From assembly GCA_018881555.1 (NCBI GenBank), contig JACAXG010000107.1:1330406-1394405 (forward strand): a stretch of DNA of 64,000 bases, read 5' to 3'. Under the pieces are notes generated by a model. It worked only from the letters and a program-made list of their open reading frames with translations. It was not told where the DNA came from and ran no database searches. The translations under genes and the position numbers were made by a program. Below are positions 47,092 to 59,520 of the stretch, in pieces. Origin of the DNA: Amblyornis subalaris. Its lineage: Eukaryota; Chordata; Aves; Passeriformes; Ptilonorhynchidae. The stretch's first letter is position 1, and each line of letters starts with the position of its first letter.

Positions 47092-50000
47092 GTTTTTATG
47101 CTTATTTCCTTTTTTATGTCATCTTTCTTTTGCTCTTTCTTTCATTTTCTTTATCTTTCTTTTAATATTATTTTCTCTGTTTGTCTGTCTGCATGCTCAC
47201 CTGCCTGCTTGCCTACTTCATTCCCTTCCTCCCTCTCTTTCTCTCACCCACCATAGATTCCTCCTTACTTTTCTTCTTCCAACTTCATTCCCCCCCTCTT
47301 TTCCCTATTAAAAAAAAAATCAGCAGTTGTTTTAACTGCTTTGTCCCTCTCAAATTCCAAATGAAACGGATCCAAGGGAGCTCTCTGGCTCTGTGTGCCT
47401 CTGTGTGTGCACACAGATGCCGGTACCTTTCCCTCTCCCACCTGTATTCCAAGATGCAAATGGTAGTTCCCAGTGACAATACCAATATGTTCACTTTCCC
47501 ATTCACAGCTGTCAGAATGATGCAATAAAAAATAAACTGAACTTTATGGTAAATGCCTCAGGGTAAATGTAGCTCACATATGCCATTACAGTATCTCTTT
47601 GTTTTGTTCCTTGAAATATAAATGCCTTCATCTTGAAATACCTTCATATTATATTCAGCTCAGAAAAGGTAAAAAAATACCTTTTAAAACAAAATACCTT
47701 AAGTCTGCATGTTCTACCTAACAAGTGATCACGCTGGAAGGTATCCACAGTGCTTAAATTAGAACATTTGACCCAGGTTGGAAACCAGATCATAAACATC
47801 CTTATGGTCAGTGTAATATTTGGTGACTGAACTTGCCCTCTGGAATAGCCATGTGGCCCACTGGGAAAAATCTGTCTATATCATATCAAGGAAATTAAAA
47901 GAACCTATTTGGATACTTATATATATCTTCATCATTTCAGAATACTAGTTAGGATATTAGATTGGCACAGATCTATTGACACTTAAGTAAGGCATAAAAG
48001 CTAGGGCAATAGTTGTACAAATCTGCTTTTACAGATGATGGATAGAGATTTTAAGAGAGTAAATCAGACCTGAGCTGGGCTTACTCAAGTTTCCAGCTGA
48101 TCCAGCAATTACACATGTCCAAATAAAGCGAAAATACATCAAGGTTTACATTTCACAAGCATAAACTTGTATTAGGCAAAGCATCTTTCAGCCATTCCCA
48201 CTGTTCTACTTCCTACATTAATTTAAAGATTCAATCTTCCTGTTGCTAAACCAGAGCAAATCTGACAGACAAGTTACTTTGGAATCGTGTTTCCCACTGT
48301 GAACAACACTGGAAGTTTTATAATGAAGAGGCCCTGATAGACTCCATCAAAACCTTGAAGAAAATTTTCTTCCTGACTTGGCACTGAAGACTGAGCAGGT
48401 CTTATTAATTTTGTCCTCAAATGTACACTAAAAACTCTTTTGTGAAAGGTTTTGTTTCAGTTTTGTTTCTTTCTTCCTGTAAAAAACATTGTGTGATTCA
48501 ATTTTCAGAGCATGAGCAAGATCATAAGAAAATATTCCTAGGGTGGACTTTGCTCTCCTGTGTCTCCTGGAAACAAACAATCCCAGACTCCAGTAAGGGA
48601 GTTCTCTCAGCCCTTGGTGGCCACCACTTGCCCACTCCAGCTGTTCTTTGGGCCTCAACTGGTTCTCAGACCAATTGTAGGGCAGCTTAGTAATTTTGTG
48701 ACTGTTTTGATTTGTGCTGCAATCACTTTTTCTGCAAGAGCTCATGGGAAGTCTATTTACATGTATCTTGGTGTGGAGTATCAACTCCAAGATAAAGCAA
48801 AACTCTGCTGGAGAAGCAGACAATACACAAATGCCCACCTACAAAAAATGTGCATAAACTGTGCTCTCACTGGAGCTCATCAGCACAGTCCAGCTGCTTC
48901 TTGTTTACAGTGAGGGCAACGTTTTCCCTTACTGGAATAAATATGGCCAGTCTTTTGTAACAAACACGAGAGCTCCCAAGAGCTCTTTCAACAAATGTTT
49001 AGAAAGTTATGGCATGATAAAGAGTAAAGCTAGAACTAAGAGATGAATCTGAGGTGGGGTTTCAGCTCTGCTCTTAAGTCCAAGGCTGATATTTTGATTT
49101 CTGGTTTTAGTGCATCTCTAGGAAAAGCTGTGCTGTTCTGGTGATCGAGCTGAGACCATAATTAGCAATATTTTTTGCTCAGCTATCATATTCGTCTTTC
49201 AAACTTATGAATGTACAGCTAATGAAAGTCTTAAGTGAACTCATTATTCACTTATTAATATTAATGTATTTCTTCAGCAAACAACTTTTATCAGTGTTTT
49301 GTCAAAATAAGGAATGGTGAATATTAATACAATATAAATGATCTATAATTTGGGCCATGCTACTTCCCAGCCATGACTAGGAAAAAAAAAAAGTCTGAAA
49401 AGGGGAGGACAAAGATAGAATGAAATGGCTTCAGTATAGAAATTATGAAATTTTAAACACCGTTTTCTGATTCCTCCCCCANTTCCAATCCTTTGTTCTT
49501 TCTCTTTTATGTTTCCTCAATTCTTTAGTTTAAAATTAGGAAAATCTAGATAAAAATAAAGTTCGCCTTTCTCAAAAGTTTTGTAATTTTTCATAAACTC
49601 TTGGGAAAAGCAAACTTTTTTGGCAACGAGTAAAAATAAACTATTATTGGAAAATGTAAATTCTTCACTACAAAATATCATTGGTAAAGAAATTTCAGCT
49701 TCCTTTCACACTCATGGGCTTCAGATTGCTGGAATATCTGAGTAAAACAAGTATGTAACAGATATGAAGATCTAAAAATTTAAATTTTCATTCATATATT
49801 GCCAGTGTTGAGGAATTCATTTGNGAACTTTTCAGCTTTTTTTTAGTTCTGAAGAAATCACTTGCTTTTGTTAAAATTATACATTTTCTTTAGAATCTCC
49901 TTCACTGCAGTATTTTTTTAAGATATAGTTTTAAAGGAACAACATGAATTTCCCCTTTCAAGGTGTGCAGAAGTTTCAATGGTGGTGAAAGAATCACCTT

Positions 50001-50693
50001 TGAAGGCTTCTTTCGTTTTTTTGTGATTCTATCTTCTCTCAGAGAACTTCAATCCTTCTGAAATAAGGGAGATGAGACCATTCTCTGCAGCTGTAATCAC
50101 AAAGGTCCAGATCACAACATTGTCATATCTCAAGATTTCATCCTCAGTACCACAATATTTGCCTCTTTTGTTTTTGTTTTTTTTTACATAAGCTTCTTGT
50201 TCTCAGTTTTCATTTCTCTTGGAAAATATGAGTTATTGGAGTCTCAACAAGTCAAAAGACAAGCTAAATGTTGTGTTTAAACCACATTTTTAATCTTCAG
50301 GCAATCTTTCTGTGATCCTGAGCTTCTGACCTTCCTTTAGCTGTGAACAGCTCAAGAAGGTTATGTTATTAATAGCAATAAGTCTAACATTCTTTTCAAT
50401 AAAAACCCTTTAATACAATTTTGATGATGTGCATAATCTTCTGTTAAGATAAGAGGAGGAAAATAAAGAACTAACCCAAAGATCTGTTTAGCTCATGTTC
50501 AATTAGAACGTGTCTTTTCAAGGAAGGATTTTCTTCCCTCAGCTATAAAATAGGCCCAGATTTACCATGAGGAAACAACTCTTTGGGGATTTCCCCAGCT
50601 TCATTTTAACCCTGCAAATTGCTTTCAGATTTTGCACTCGGCTTTTGAAAGATGCATGTTCAAAAATCTATATGCTTTAAGATATGGATTGAC
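47092..50693. other. Unique DNA, pyrimidine-rich at its left end
   Basis: The pyrimidine bias continues to about 47305 (CCTGCCTGCTTGCC, CCCTTCCTCCC, CCCCCCTC). Beyond that no gene or repeat is recognised. Overlapping frames of 117 (plus) and 136 (minus) codons at 48428-48913 share the same bases and match no family I know. Confidence 0.45.
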
Positions 50694-50711
50694 AAAAAAA
50701 AAAAAAAAAAA
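50694..50711 (+). repeat. Poly-A tract
   Basis: Eighteen A bases are followed by GAGG and another A run. No element body lies immediately upstream, so it is not clearly the tail of a retrocopy. Confidence 0.8.
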
Positions 50712-53446
50712 GAGGAAAAAAAGGGTTGATCTGTGAAAAAAGCTCATGTAAATGTTTGAATGTTAGGTAACCTTCCTGGTTGTGTGGGAAACTAGATAAT
50801 AAAATGACAGTGCGTTTAAATGGTTATTGAGTTTCTAAAGAATCAGCTCTTAATTAGGTGTCAATGCCTTGATGTTTTTGTGAACTTGAACCCACAGCAG
50901 CTTATACAGGATTTTAAAATCTCTGCCAGGGTTCNCTGTTTAGTGGAATTTGATGGAAGCCAGTGGAAAAGCCATAAGAGGGTTTTTAAGCCAAGCATGG
51001 GTACCTTCATCCTGCTGGAAGGGTAGTAGACTTGTCAGGCAGCTTAATTGTGTCACACTCACACACTGTAAAGTGATCAAAAGTCATGTGAAAACAAATC
51101 TCTAGCTGTGCCTGGTCCTGAAGATATAGATTCCCTGTTTCTGCTTTAGGAACTGGTCAATGACTGAATTTATCACGAAGCATTAGAGGAAGGGCTCCTG
51201 TGATAAAAAGCAGAAATTAAGCCACTATCTCCAGGTCTTCATCTTCTTTTTCCCTTGGTAACACACTTACTGAGACACGAAACTCTTCGGGGTGGAGAGT
51301 GCACTTTTGCAAATGTGCTGGCCTTTCCAAATTGAGTAAAAAGGTGCAAGTTTTAGAAGTGACAAAGCACCTGCAATAACCACTAAAACCGAAGGAACCC
51401 GTTGGTGTTTTACATCTTCACTTCCATTTCAGTTTCAACAGTGTAAGAGCTATTTGAGGCACCAAGAGGGAGACTTTCAAATGTACCTTTACTATATGTG
51501 GGAACAGAACACCACCACAGAAGTTAAGATCTGTTTTTCTAAATCTCTGCCTAGTTTACACTAAAGCTTAAAAAAACCTCTGTCAAAACCAATCCCCCAA
51601 AACACCTGTAAGTTTTACTTACAGTTAATCAAAGCAAGGTGCTGATTAGATGCAGAAAATGCAGAGAATGAGGAGGCTGCTAAAAAGATTGTGGAAAAAA
51701 CACAGAAAAAGAGAAGATTTCATGTCTTCAGCAAGAAGTCAATGCACCCTTTTGATAAAGGGGCAGAGAGACAAAGAGAGCCTAAAGTGTGACCAGCGTG
51801 AGGAAAAGAGAAACTGGNGACCTTCATGAATGGTGTCACAATTAGAGATCAGCAAATGCAGATGACAACTTTATTTCTGAGTCACAGCAGAGATTTAACC
51901 TGATCATGTTCAGTGTTGTCCCTAGTCCTGTGTATGTCTAATTAAAAGACACTAATTTAAATAAATCATAGTTGATTTATACCAGATAGGGTCAATCACA
52001 GCTGCTGAAGCCTTTTTTACAATTTAGCCTGCAGCAAAATGTTAGAATTCATGCTCCCAGCATTTCTGCAGTCAGGGATATCTTGGGTTGCTATTATGTC
52101 AACATGATGAAAGTGTTACAGACTTGTCTTTAATACTACAAAGCTGCTCTAAAAAGACAATGATTTAACTGGAGGGGGTAACATTCATGTTGACAGTAGA
52201 GTGATAAAATGGTTAAGGATCAAGAAATGCAACACAGAGAGCAAACACGGAGTTTTCTTAAAGAAAACCAAAATAAAATTCCAAGCTCTGGAGTCTAGTC
52301 AAACTGAATTAGAATCAATAGAACTTATTTTCCTAAGCAAAGGAAAATGTGAGAAAGTGGAGTTGTGATAACTGTTTGAAAAACAAAGATATGTAGCTGG
52401 AGCTAGAAAAGCTGAAAAATAGCTGAAAATCTGCTCTGAGGAATGGAGTTGGGTATGGAATGTTGTGGGAAAGATGTGTCAAAGACACACTGGAGAGACA
52501 CCACTAGGAACCAATGCATGGTAATGCCAGGAAACTACAGCTGTGATTCAGATTGTTGAAATGAGAAGGGAATTAGGCACAGATATTCTGCTGGAATTCA
52601 ATTTCGTCTGAGTTTACCTTCTTTTCATTAGNGGTCTGCTAGTTATTGCTTTTCCTGTTTACCTCTTTTTAGAAAAAACACAATGTTTGAGTTGATCTGA
52701 ACTGGGGTACTTTTTTTTCTTTCTTGTTAAAAGTCAAACAAAAGGTTGCCTCTTATAGAAACATATTGTTTTCCTTTTGAAATGAAGTCCTGAATCAGAA
52801 ATCTGAGAGTATTTGAGCCTTGTCTTTCACTTGCAAGCAGAGGGTATCAGACGGTTTTATTCACTTTTGTTCTTCACTAACCTGAATCATCCTGTCCATC
52901 CACTTAGAGGCAAGTCCACCATGCAGTTGAGTGTGCTGGAATCACCTCAATTTCTTGTTGCTTTCTTCCATTTGCATGAGTGACATTTTCAATGGACTAC
53001 AGAAAAAAACCCACAGACTTCCACCATGCTGCTTGATTGGACTGTCCAAGAGGAAGCCAGATGCAGGTCACACTTCTCATACTAATTTGTGTTTAACTGC
53101 TTTGTACAGAGAAAAACAATATCAGTATTGAAATAACAGCCACCCTAGTCAAAGTATGTGGTCATACCAAGAAATCCATTTAATCTGAGGAGAATTTCAG
53201 AGTCACCAATCCACTGGGTCAGCATCTTCCATCAAGATGAGATAAGACTGCACCCTGCATTGTGCAGTTTTCTAAGGTAACTTCTATTGAGATTTAGAGG
53301 AGAACAGAGAATTGAGAAGTGTAAAAGAATCTCAACCACCCTAGAAGAAAGTGGAAGGTCATCTGCGTTGTGGGGAACATGATTTGAAGGCCAGTATAGA
53401 CTTGTGGATCAATAACTTGTGGATCATAGTCTTAGGAAGCTACAGG
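50712..53446. other. Unique AT-rich DNA
   Basis: No gene or interspersed repeat is recognised. A direct repeat, ACTTGTGGATCA, occurs at 53400-53411 and 53415-53426 just before the CR1 copy. Confidence 0.5.
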
Positions 53447-53629
53447 GAATTTTAGGTTGGACATTGGGAAGAATTTCTTCACAGAAAGGGTGGTTAGCCA
53501 TTGGAATTGTCTGCCCAGGGAGGTGATGGAGTCACTCAGTGCCGTGGTCTGGCTGACAAGGTGGTGTTGTGTCATAGCTTGGACTCGATGATCTCAGAGG
53601 CCTTTTCCAACCTCATGGATTCTGCGTGA
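53447..53629 (+). repeat. CR1 LINE 3' end, plus strand
   Basis: GAATTTTAGGTTGGACATTG, GGAAGAATTTCTTCACAGAA, CTGCCCAGGGAGGTGATGGA, GGTCTGGCTGACAAGGTGGT and CTTGGACTCGATGATCTCAG are the typical closing phrases of a CR1 subtype, ending CCTCATGGATTCTGCG. Confidence 0.93.
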
Positions 53630-56600
53630 TGAAAGCACTTCTTATTGCCAATCCGATCCTAAGGTACATCAGGTGGGGTACTCCGAGCAATTCCATATAT
53701 TGATATGATGAATCATGGAAGTCCCAGAATAGTTTTCCTGCAGGTGTCCACACATCTAAGCTCCTGGTATAATTAAAACAGGATGTGTAGTGAATATTCA
53801 GTGGGTTCTAGAACTTAGTTAATTTTTCTAAATGAATGTGCCAATTGCCATTTGAGGTTCCTTTGTGGATCCCACTTGTCTTTCACCTGCATTTTCAGTA
53901 GGGCTTGTGTCTCCGACAAGGACCCTGTCATGTTTGTCCACACTATGTACATGTCTCAAATCCTCTAGGATGCCTCCCTGACTGAAAGCAGTGATATTTG
54001 TGTTGCTCAGACTATCAGATCACCCTGAAGTAGTTATCTAGGACAGCATCCAGTTGCCTAAATAGAGTCTTGTGTAATTTTAGATTCTGAGAAGTATCTT
54101 GCTTGACCTTTAGCTTCTGCTTCACAATGATGTCACCTCCGATAAATCCTGTGTTATATTTGTCAGTCCAGTAGGAATGCCTTAGGCGTTTCAAAAGGCC
54201 CCAGATATTTAAGTTTCAGAAAATTTAAACAGTTGAATTCTGCTCTTCATGGCTGGTCAGCTAAATAGTTGTCTGGATACAATGATTGTCAGCTGTACCT
54301 ACCGGGAGATTAAATACTCAGCTCACATGTGGATGCTTAAATATGTGTTCTTTGATCTTAAATGGGATCCCACCCCAGGAATCATTAATGGATCATTAGA
54401 ATTTTATACGTTTACCTCGTGCATGTTGTCTACCAGAAAAAAATCCCTTTCGATCCCTTTTCCAGGAAAACTGTTGCTAGAGACATCTTGATCTCAGAGA
54501 AGAATGCAGAAATTGAAGACTAAAACAGAGGTTTATACAAATCATAATTAATTTCTCAGCAACGGAACCAGGTGTATATTGCAGATCAAGAGAAACTTGT
54601 AGACGAAGTCCCAGTGAAGCTCATTCCTGGTGATGGGAAACCAATCTTTGGTAGTAAACTGTTTGTCAGGACTTCACGTTTGCCACTTATCTTAGTGCAA
54701 AGCTTCTTCTAAATAATATATAAATAAAAAAAAGACATAATTGAGGGAGAAAATTTCAATGCAGTTTCCGTGAAATGTCAGAGTAGGATTTTGCTCATCA
54801 CCCATTTTTGATGGAAAGCCCCGTTGCCTTTTCCAATATCCATTACATTTAAATAGCTAGAAATGTTAAACCAGTGGACTTGATCCCTCCTGAGTCAGTG
54901 CCACTGACCATCTCAAATATCAAATGCATCATTCTCAGGTGGGTGTTTTCCCTCTTCATTCAATATACTCAGCAAAAACTGAAGAAAATATTTTTGAACC
55001 TATTGGTGGTCCCATCCAGCCATTCATCAGTGTCAAATGTCCCATTACAATTCAAGCTGGTGGAGAAACCATCCAAAATCTACAATAAAATTGTAAATCA
55101 AAGCCATCATTTTGAGTTCAGGTCAGGTCACGGCACTGGCAGTACTTACCAGCTCATATTCATGTGTCCCCCTCCTTGTCAGAGAATAAAGGGCAAACAG
55201 CAGTACTCTTCATTCAGAAATTTTAAACTTGAGACAATATTGCCTCACATGAAATATTAGGGCCAAGAACTTTACACTGACTTTTTTTGGCCTAAAGACA
55301 ATTGTTATAATCGATCTAAAATTAGATCCTGGTCACTCAAAGAACAAGACATCTTTCTTTATAATAACCCTTTTGAAATCAGATATTTAAAATTTAATAG
55401 CAGGAGCAAAACTGGAACCCTAAAAAACCTGAAACATTTCTCTGCATATTCTGTCTTTTCTCTGTAGGAGATAAGAAGACAAAAGCACCCTGATCCTGAA
55501 AAAAAGAATCCCATGTAGACTTGGATGGAATAGAGTATGTTCTATTTGGACTTCGATTGAAAGAGGTAAGAGAGTTTGAATTTGAAGGAAAGATGTGGTC
55601 TTGGAGCAAATTAAGAAAGAGGACATTATTGGAAGAAAGATGTAAGTATCTTTCAAAGGGAGCTTTGTAATATTTGGAAGAATAAAAGAATCATTCAATA
55701 CTTAACTAAAATGGATTGAGATTCCAGTCCTTTTGGGGCTTGTCTATCTCTAGCCTTAGTTACTGTGAAATTCCTTGACAACAGTAATAAAGCATTTACG
55801 CTGAGAGTCTTGACTTTTGCCCACCTGAAACATTCTTCTTCTATTGACTTGGAAAGCTTTGGGGGCAAAAATTGTGTGAAGCAATGAGGCTATTCAATAT
55901 TAGACAAAGGGATAAAGCATACAATACTGGAGACATATTTTCCCTTTGCCGATGAAATGTTTCATGTGAAAACTGCTTCTTTCAACACGGCAGACCTTGT
56001 GGGAAATGACCTGTACACTGGATAAGTTGACANGCACAGTAGGGGATTTCATTACACCTCCAAATCTGACTGGCACAACCAGCTCTCTCTGGCTCTCTGT
56101 AACCCCTGGCAAGTGCTTGGAATTGAATCTGTAAATGTTAATCAATATTTCAGGCCTATTAAATAAAGAAAGGCATTGTGGAAATCAAAGCACTAACGGC
56201 TAGCAGGATGCTCTACAGTGACTTCCAGGCCATCAAAAACCTTGTAGGGAGCAAAAGAGCAAATATTTTAATAAAACAATTACCTCTACAATTTCAAACC
56301 TGCAGAAGAATGTTACATCTCCAACCCTATCACACTAACTTAATTTTCATTTCAAACAGGTCAGTGAACAGGAGCAACTCAGCACAGATATTTAATGAGT
56401 CTTTAAGATGCTGTCCTAAATCTTGGGAAAGCAAAAGCCCACCATGTGTTTAAAACATCTGCAAGCCCATCCATTTCTTCTCAAAGATGAAATGGGGCAG
56501 AACTGTACCCAAAGCCTAAGGGAGTTTCACCATGGATTTCAGTGGATAGAGGCACTGAGTGAGATTCATGGGTGGCACTGATTTAAGGCAGCTGTAGACA

Positions 56601-57533
56601 GCCACACCATAGGCAGCTGTGGTTGTGCTGGTCACCTGAGGCTCACTTTGGAGAGAAATGAGAACTTCTGGAGTGCAATTTATTTCATGCTAAAGCCAAT
56701 GTCTAAAATAGGTCAAATGAATTGTACCTGAAAGCNCTCTGGTCTCTGAAGTGATTATGAAGAGAGCCACAGGTAGCCAAAGCAACTGAGCAATAGGATC
56801 CAAAGTCAGAGGAGATGAATCACTACATCCCTGTGCATCTTGTGGTGTGTGGACAAAACCAGGCTGCAAGGGTGTAAANGGGTAACAGCAAAAGAAAAAA
56901 AAAACAATTAAATAATTTCTGGATTTTAAAGAACTTCCCTGTTGTGAGCTTTAAAATGGGTTGATAGGAGCATATGTGTCTCTATCAAACATCCACTGAG
57001 AGAAACATTATCTCTAATTTCTTATTCCCTCCACAAAACAAAATAAAATCCAGCCACAAAGTGGTAACTTGATGCAGAATGAAGCCGCAACTCTTGGTTT
57101 CTTCAGATTCCTGGTAGATGCAGGAGCTGAATGCTGATATGGACAAGATTAAATAATGCTTGTCAACTTTGTAATCCTATCCTGCCTCTGAAATGGGAAG
57201 AAGCCTCCATTTTCTTTCCTCTGCCTTCAAGAATTTCAGGAGAACCAGGGACTATGACCAAATACCANGGCCAGACATAACTAATTGCACATCTTAGAGT
57301 TGTTATTGAGCAAAGTTTATCCCACAAAAGTGAATTCCTGCTTTTCGGCAAGGCAGTCACCATGAACTGTTGAAAAAAAAAGTGGAGAAACTTTNAAGTT
57401 CTTTCAGAATTCGCTTAAAATAAAAAAACTGCCTTTCGCAGTTTTACGAGGCTGATGTGTCCACCTTATTCAGACCAGTGAAGACAAAAGAAGAATAACA
57501 TTTCTTTACTACTATGGTGTTGAAAGGAAATAT
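53630..57533. other. Unique AT-rich DNA
   Basis: No gene is supported. The 128-codon plus-strand frame 54874-55260 has no known domain. 'gggagtttcaccatggatttcagtgg' at about 56520-56545 may be a worn copy of the ancient palindromic repeat (GCCATTGACTTCAATGG type). Confidence 0.45.
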
Positions 57534-57657
57534 GAAGAAGAAGAAGAAAAGAAGAAGAAGAAGAAAAGAAGAAGAAGAAGAAGAAGAAGAAGAAGAAGAA
57601 GAAGAAGAAGAAGAAGAAGAAGAAGAAGAAGAAGAAGAAGAAGAAGAAGAAGAGAAG
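57534..57657 (+). repeat. Polypurine tract with (GAA)28
   Basis: All 124 bases are purines on the plus strand. From 57568 to 57651 there are 28 uninterrupted GAA triplets, preceded by interrupted GAA units (57534-57567). GAA.TTC repeats can form triplexes and are length-unstable in other genomes. The minus-strand frames of 64 and 121 codons, with runs of serine or phenylalanine, are artefacts. Confidence 0.97.
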
Positions 57658-58882
57658 CAAAGAAACTGGTGATGGATGGACATCTTGTGTAATTGCTGGA
57701 TACCTCCAGCTATGCTGTGTCTGTAAACAATTTCATTGTAAACTGGATAAGGATTTTCTTGGTTAATTACATAGAGCTGGAATCCTCCCAGGCAGGTTCT
57801 ACTTTTCAAAAAACAAAATTATGGAATTGAATTTGATGGCAGATTGTGTTCTGTTCCTGAGAGTGGTAAAACTAGTTAATTTGGTGAATGAGTCTTGATG
57901 TTTTTGGAAGGTGAAGAAGAGATATCAAGACTTCCTCAGAAGAGTCACAAGAGCTACAGCTGTGGAAAACTACAGTTCCTTGCAAGGATGGGCAGAACTC
58001 TGCAGGGTGGAGGAGATTGGTGCTCACAGGAGACCTTCAGACCCCCTGCCTACAGACATCCAAAGGGACAGAAAGAAGCAGAACACTATTCTTCCCTGTC
58101 ATAGCCTCAGCCTCCAACAGTCCTGGTAAAATTTTAGCCCTAATAATAATTTTTTTTCATTTCATTTTCATGTTCTCTCTCCCTTGTTAAATAAAGCACC
58201 TGTTATTTAGAGCTCTCATCAGCCTTCTCCCAATCTAATGAGACTGCAGAAAGTTTGCCTGCAAACTCCCACTCCTTCTGTCAACTTGATTGTCTGGGGA
58301 TGCCTTGTGAAGCTATTCGTGCTCTGTCACCACCTCCTGCTTCCTCACCTTCTTTCCCCTCTCCTTAGCTGAGGCATGTGCTTGCCTGTCATCTCTCCTC
58401 ATGTCATTCCTGCTGGGTTGTGTAAGATACAAAAGATACAAAAGTACATTTAATTTACTAGAGTTGTAACATGGGCCTTCCCCCACCGCGTTTCAACTAT
58501 CCCCACTGTAATTTGAGGATCTGTCATATTTTCACNATGACAGAGCAAGTTCTCCCAGCGGTGCTCTGGTTTTCCTTTCTCTTCAGGTCTGGCTGAAAAA
58601 TAGGAAGTCTGGAAAAGGCAGCTTTAAACCCCAATAAACAAGAAAATGTTTTGAGCTGTGCAATCGGAGTGGATCATGCAGCTCAGAGAATTAAGAGAAT
58701 ATTCCTTCAAGAGAACCAAGCCACTGATGGNGCCATATGTGAAACTGCTTCAAGGGAATCAACATAAAATGTTCTCTCAGGAAAGCTGTTGCTGAAAATG
58801 CCATGAGAATGGTTACTGAGAAGTTATCTCTATGGAAGGTGACTGATGCAGTGACAAGCACATAAACTGAACAGGAGCAAGT
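57658..58882. other. Unique DNA
   Basis: No gene or repeat is recognised. Two overlapping 69- and 72-codon plus-strand frames at 57895-58129 are in different phases of the same bases and lack known motifs. Confidence 0.5.
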
Positions 58883-59054
58883 AATAGAATTATAGGACNG
58901 TTTAGGTTGGAAGGAACCTTAAANACCGTCTATTTCCAGTCCCCTGCCATGTGCAGGGACACCTTCTACTAGACCAGGTTGCTCAGAGCTCTATCCAGCC
59001 TGGACTTGATCTCATCATGGGGCATCCACAATTTCTCTGGGCAAGCTGTTCAGC
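58883..59054 (-). repeat. CR1 LINE 3' end, minus strand
   Basis: ATAGAATTATAGGAC and TTTAGGTTGGAAGGAACCTT, GTGCAGGGACACCTTCTACT, AGACCAGGTTGCTCAGAGCT and TTTCTCTGGGCAAGCTGTTC are reversed CR1. Homology stops sharply at about 59054, where 'gtcatggatcctggggacc' begins. Confidence 0.9.
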
Positions 59055-59279
59055 GTCATGGATCCTGGGGACCNGGCTTGGACCCTGAGACTAGTGTACT
59101 AGAGACATTCCGTGCGTGGACTCCAGCACCGACATGCTGGCTATGATGAAAATCTTACTAACTGACCTCCCTCACACCCACAAACCCCTTGACACTGTCA
59201 CTGGTACGCTGTTCCTTGTGGTATTTGGAAAGATGGGCAAAGTGAATGCAAGCACCTTTACAAACAAGAGGAAGCACCA
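59055..59279. other. Unique DNA
   Basis: The sequence after the CR1 break (starting 'gtcatggatcctgg') has several CpGs and is not recognised. Confidence 0.4.
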
Positions 59280-59520
59280 AAGGTGTCATGGATCTGAAAA
59301 CTTGAGGTGGACATTTTAAAGAGACTTAATAAATGACTGGTAATGTTGACATCGAGGTGATAAGGCTCAAAAAACCAACGGTATAAGCTGTAATAGTGAT
59401 AATTAACTGATGTTATTAACCCCTCAAAAGCTGCTGCAGCCGAACAAAGCCATTCTGTCAGCATGCTGCACACAACAGCAATGTTCCTCTGCAAACCAGT
59501 CCTAGACCTGATCACTCATC
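59280..59520. other. Candidate conserved noncoding block
   Basis: GTGATAATTAACTGATGTTA, AGCTGCTGCAGCCGAACAAA and GTCAGCATGCTGCACAC lie close together, with retained CpGs (TCGAGG, AACGGT, GCCGAA). CTGCTGCAG and GCATGC are short palindromes, and TAATTA is a homeodomain core. There is no sign of a repeat. Conservation is only inferred. Confidence 0.22.

Noticed and set aside
46738..47311. Long frames of 95-172 codons on both strands
   Set aside because: They translate the polypyrimidine/polypurine repeat and have only low-complexity Ser/Phe/Leu or Lys/Glu/Arg content.
48428..48913. Overlapping 136- and 117-codon frames
   Set aside because: They lie on opposite strands of the same bases, with no recognisable domain, no splice context and no codon pattern that favours either.
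50694..50711. Poly-A tract as the tail of a processed pseudogene
   Set aside because: No coding-like sequence, polyadenylation signal or target duplication is visible next to it.
54874..55260. 128-codon plus-strand frame
   Set aside because: There is no known motif, the region is AT-rich, and there is no promoter or splice evidence.
57444..57809. 121-codon minus-strand frame with a polyserine run
   Set aside because: The run is the (GAA)28 repeat read on the other strand. The flanks have no domain, and another frame of the same repeat gives polyphenylalanine.
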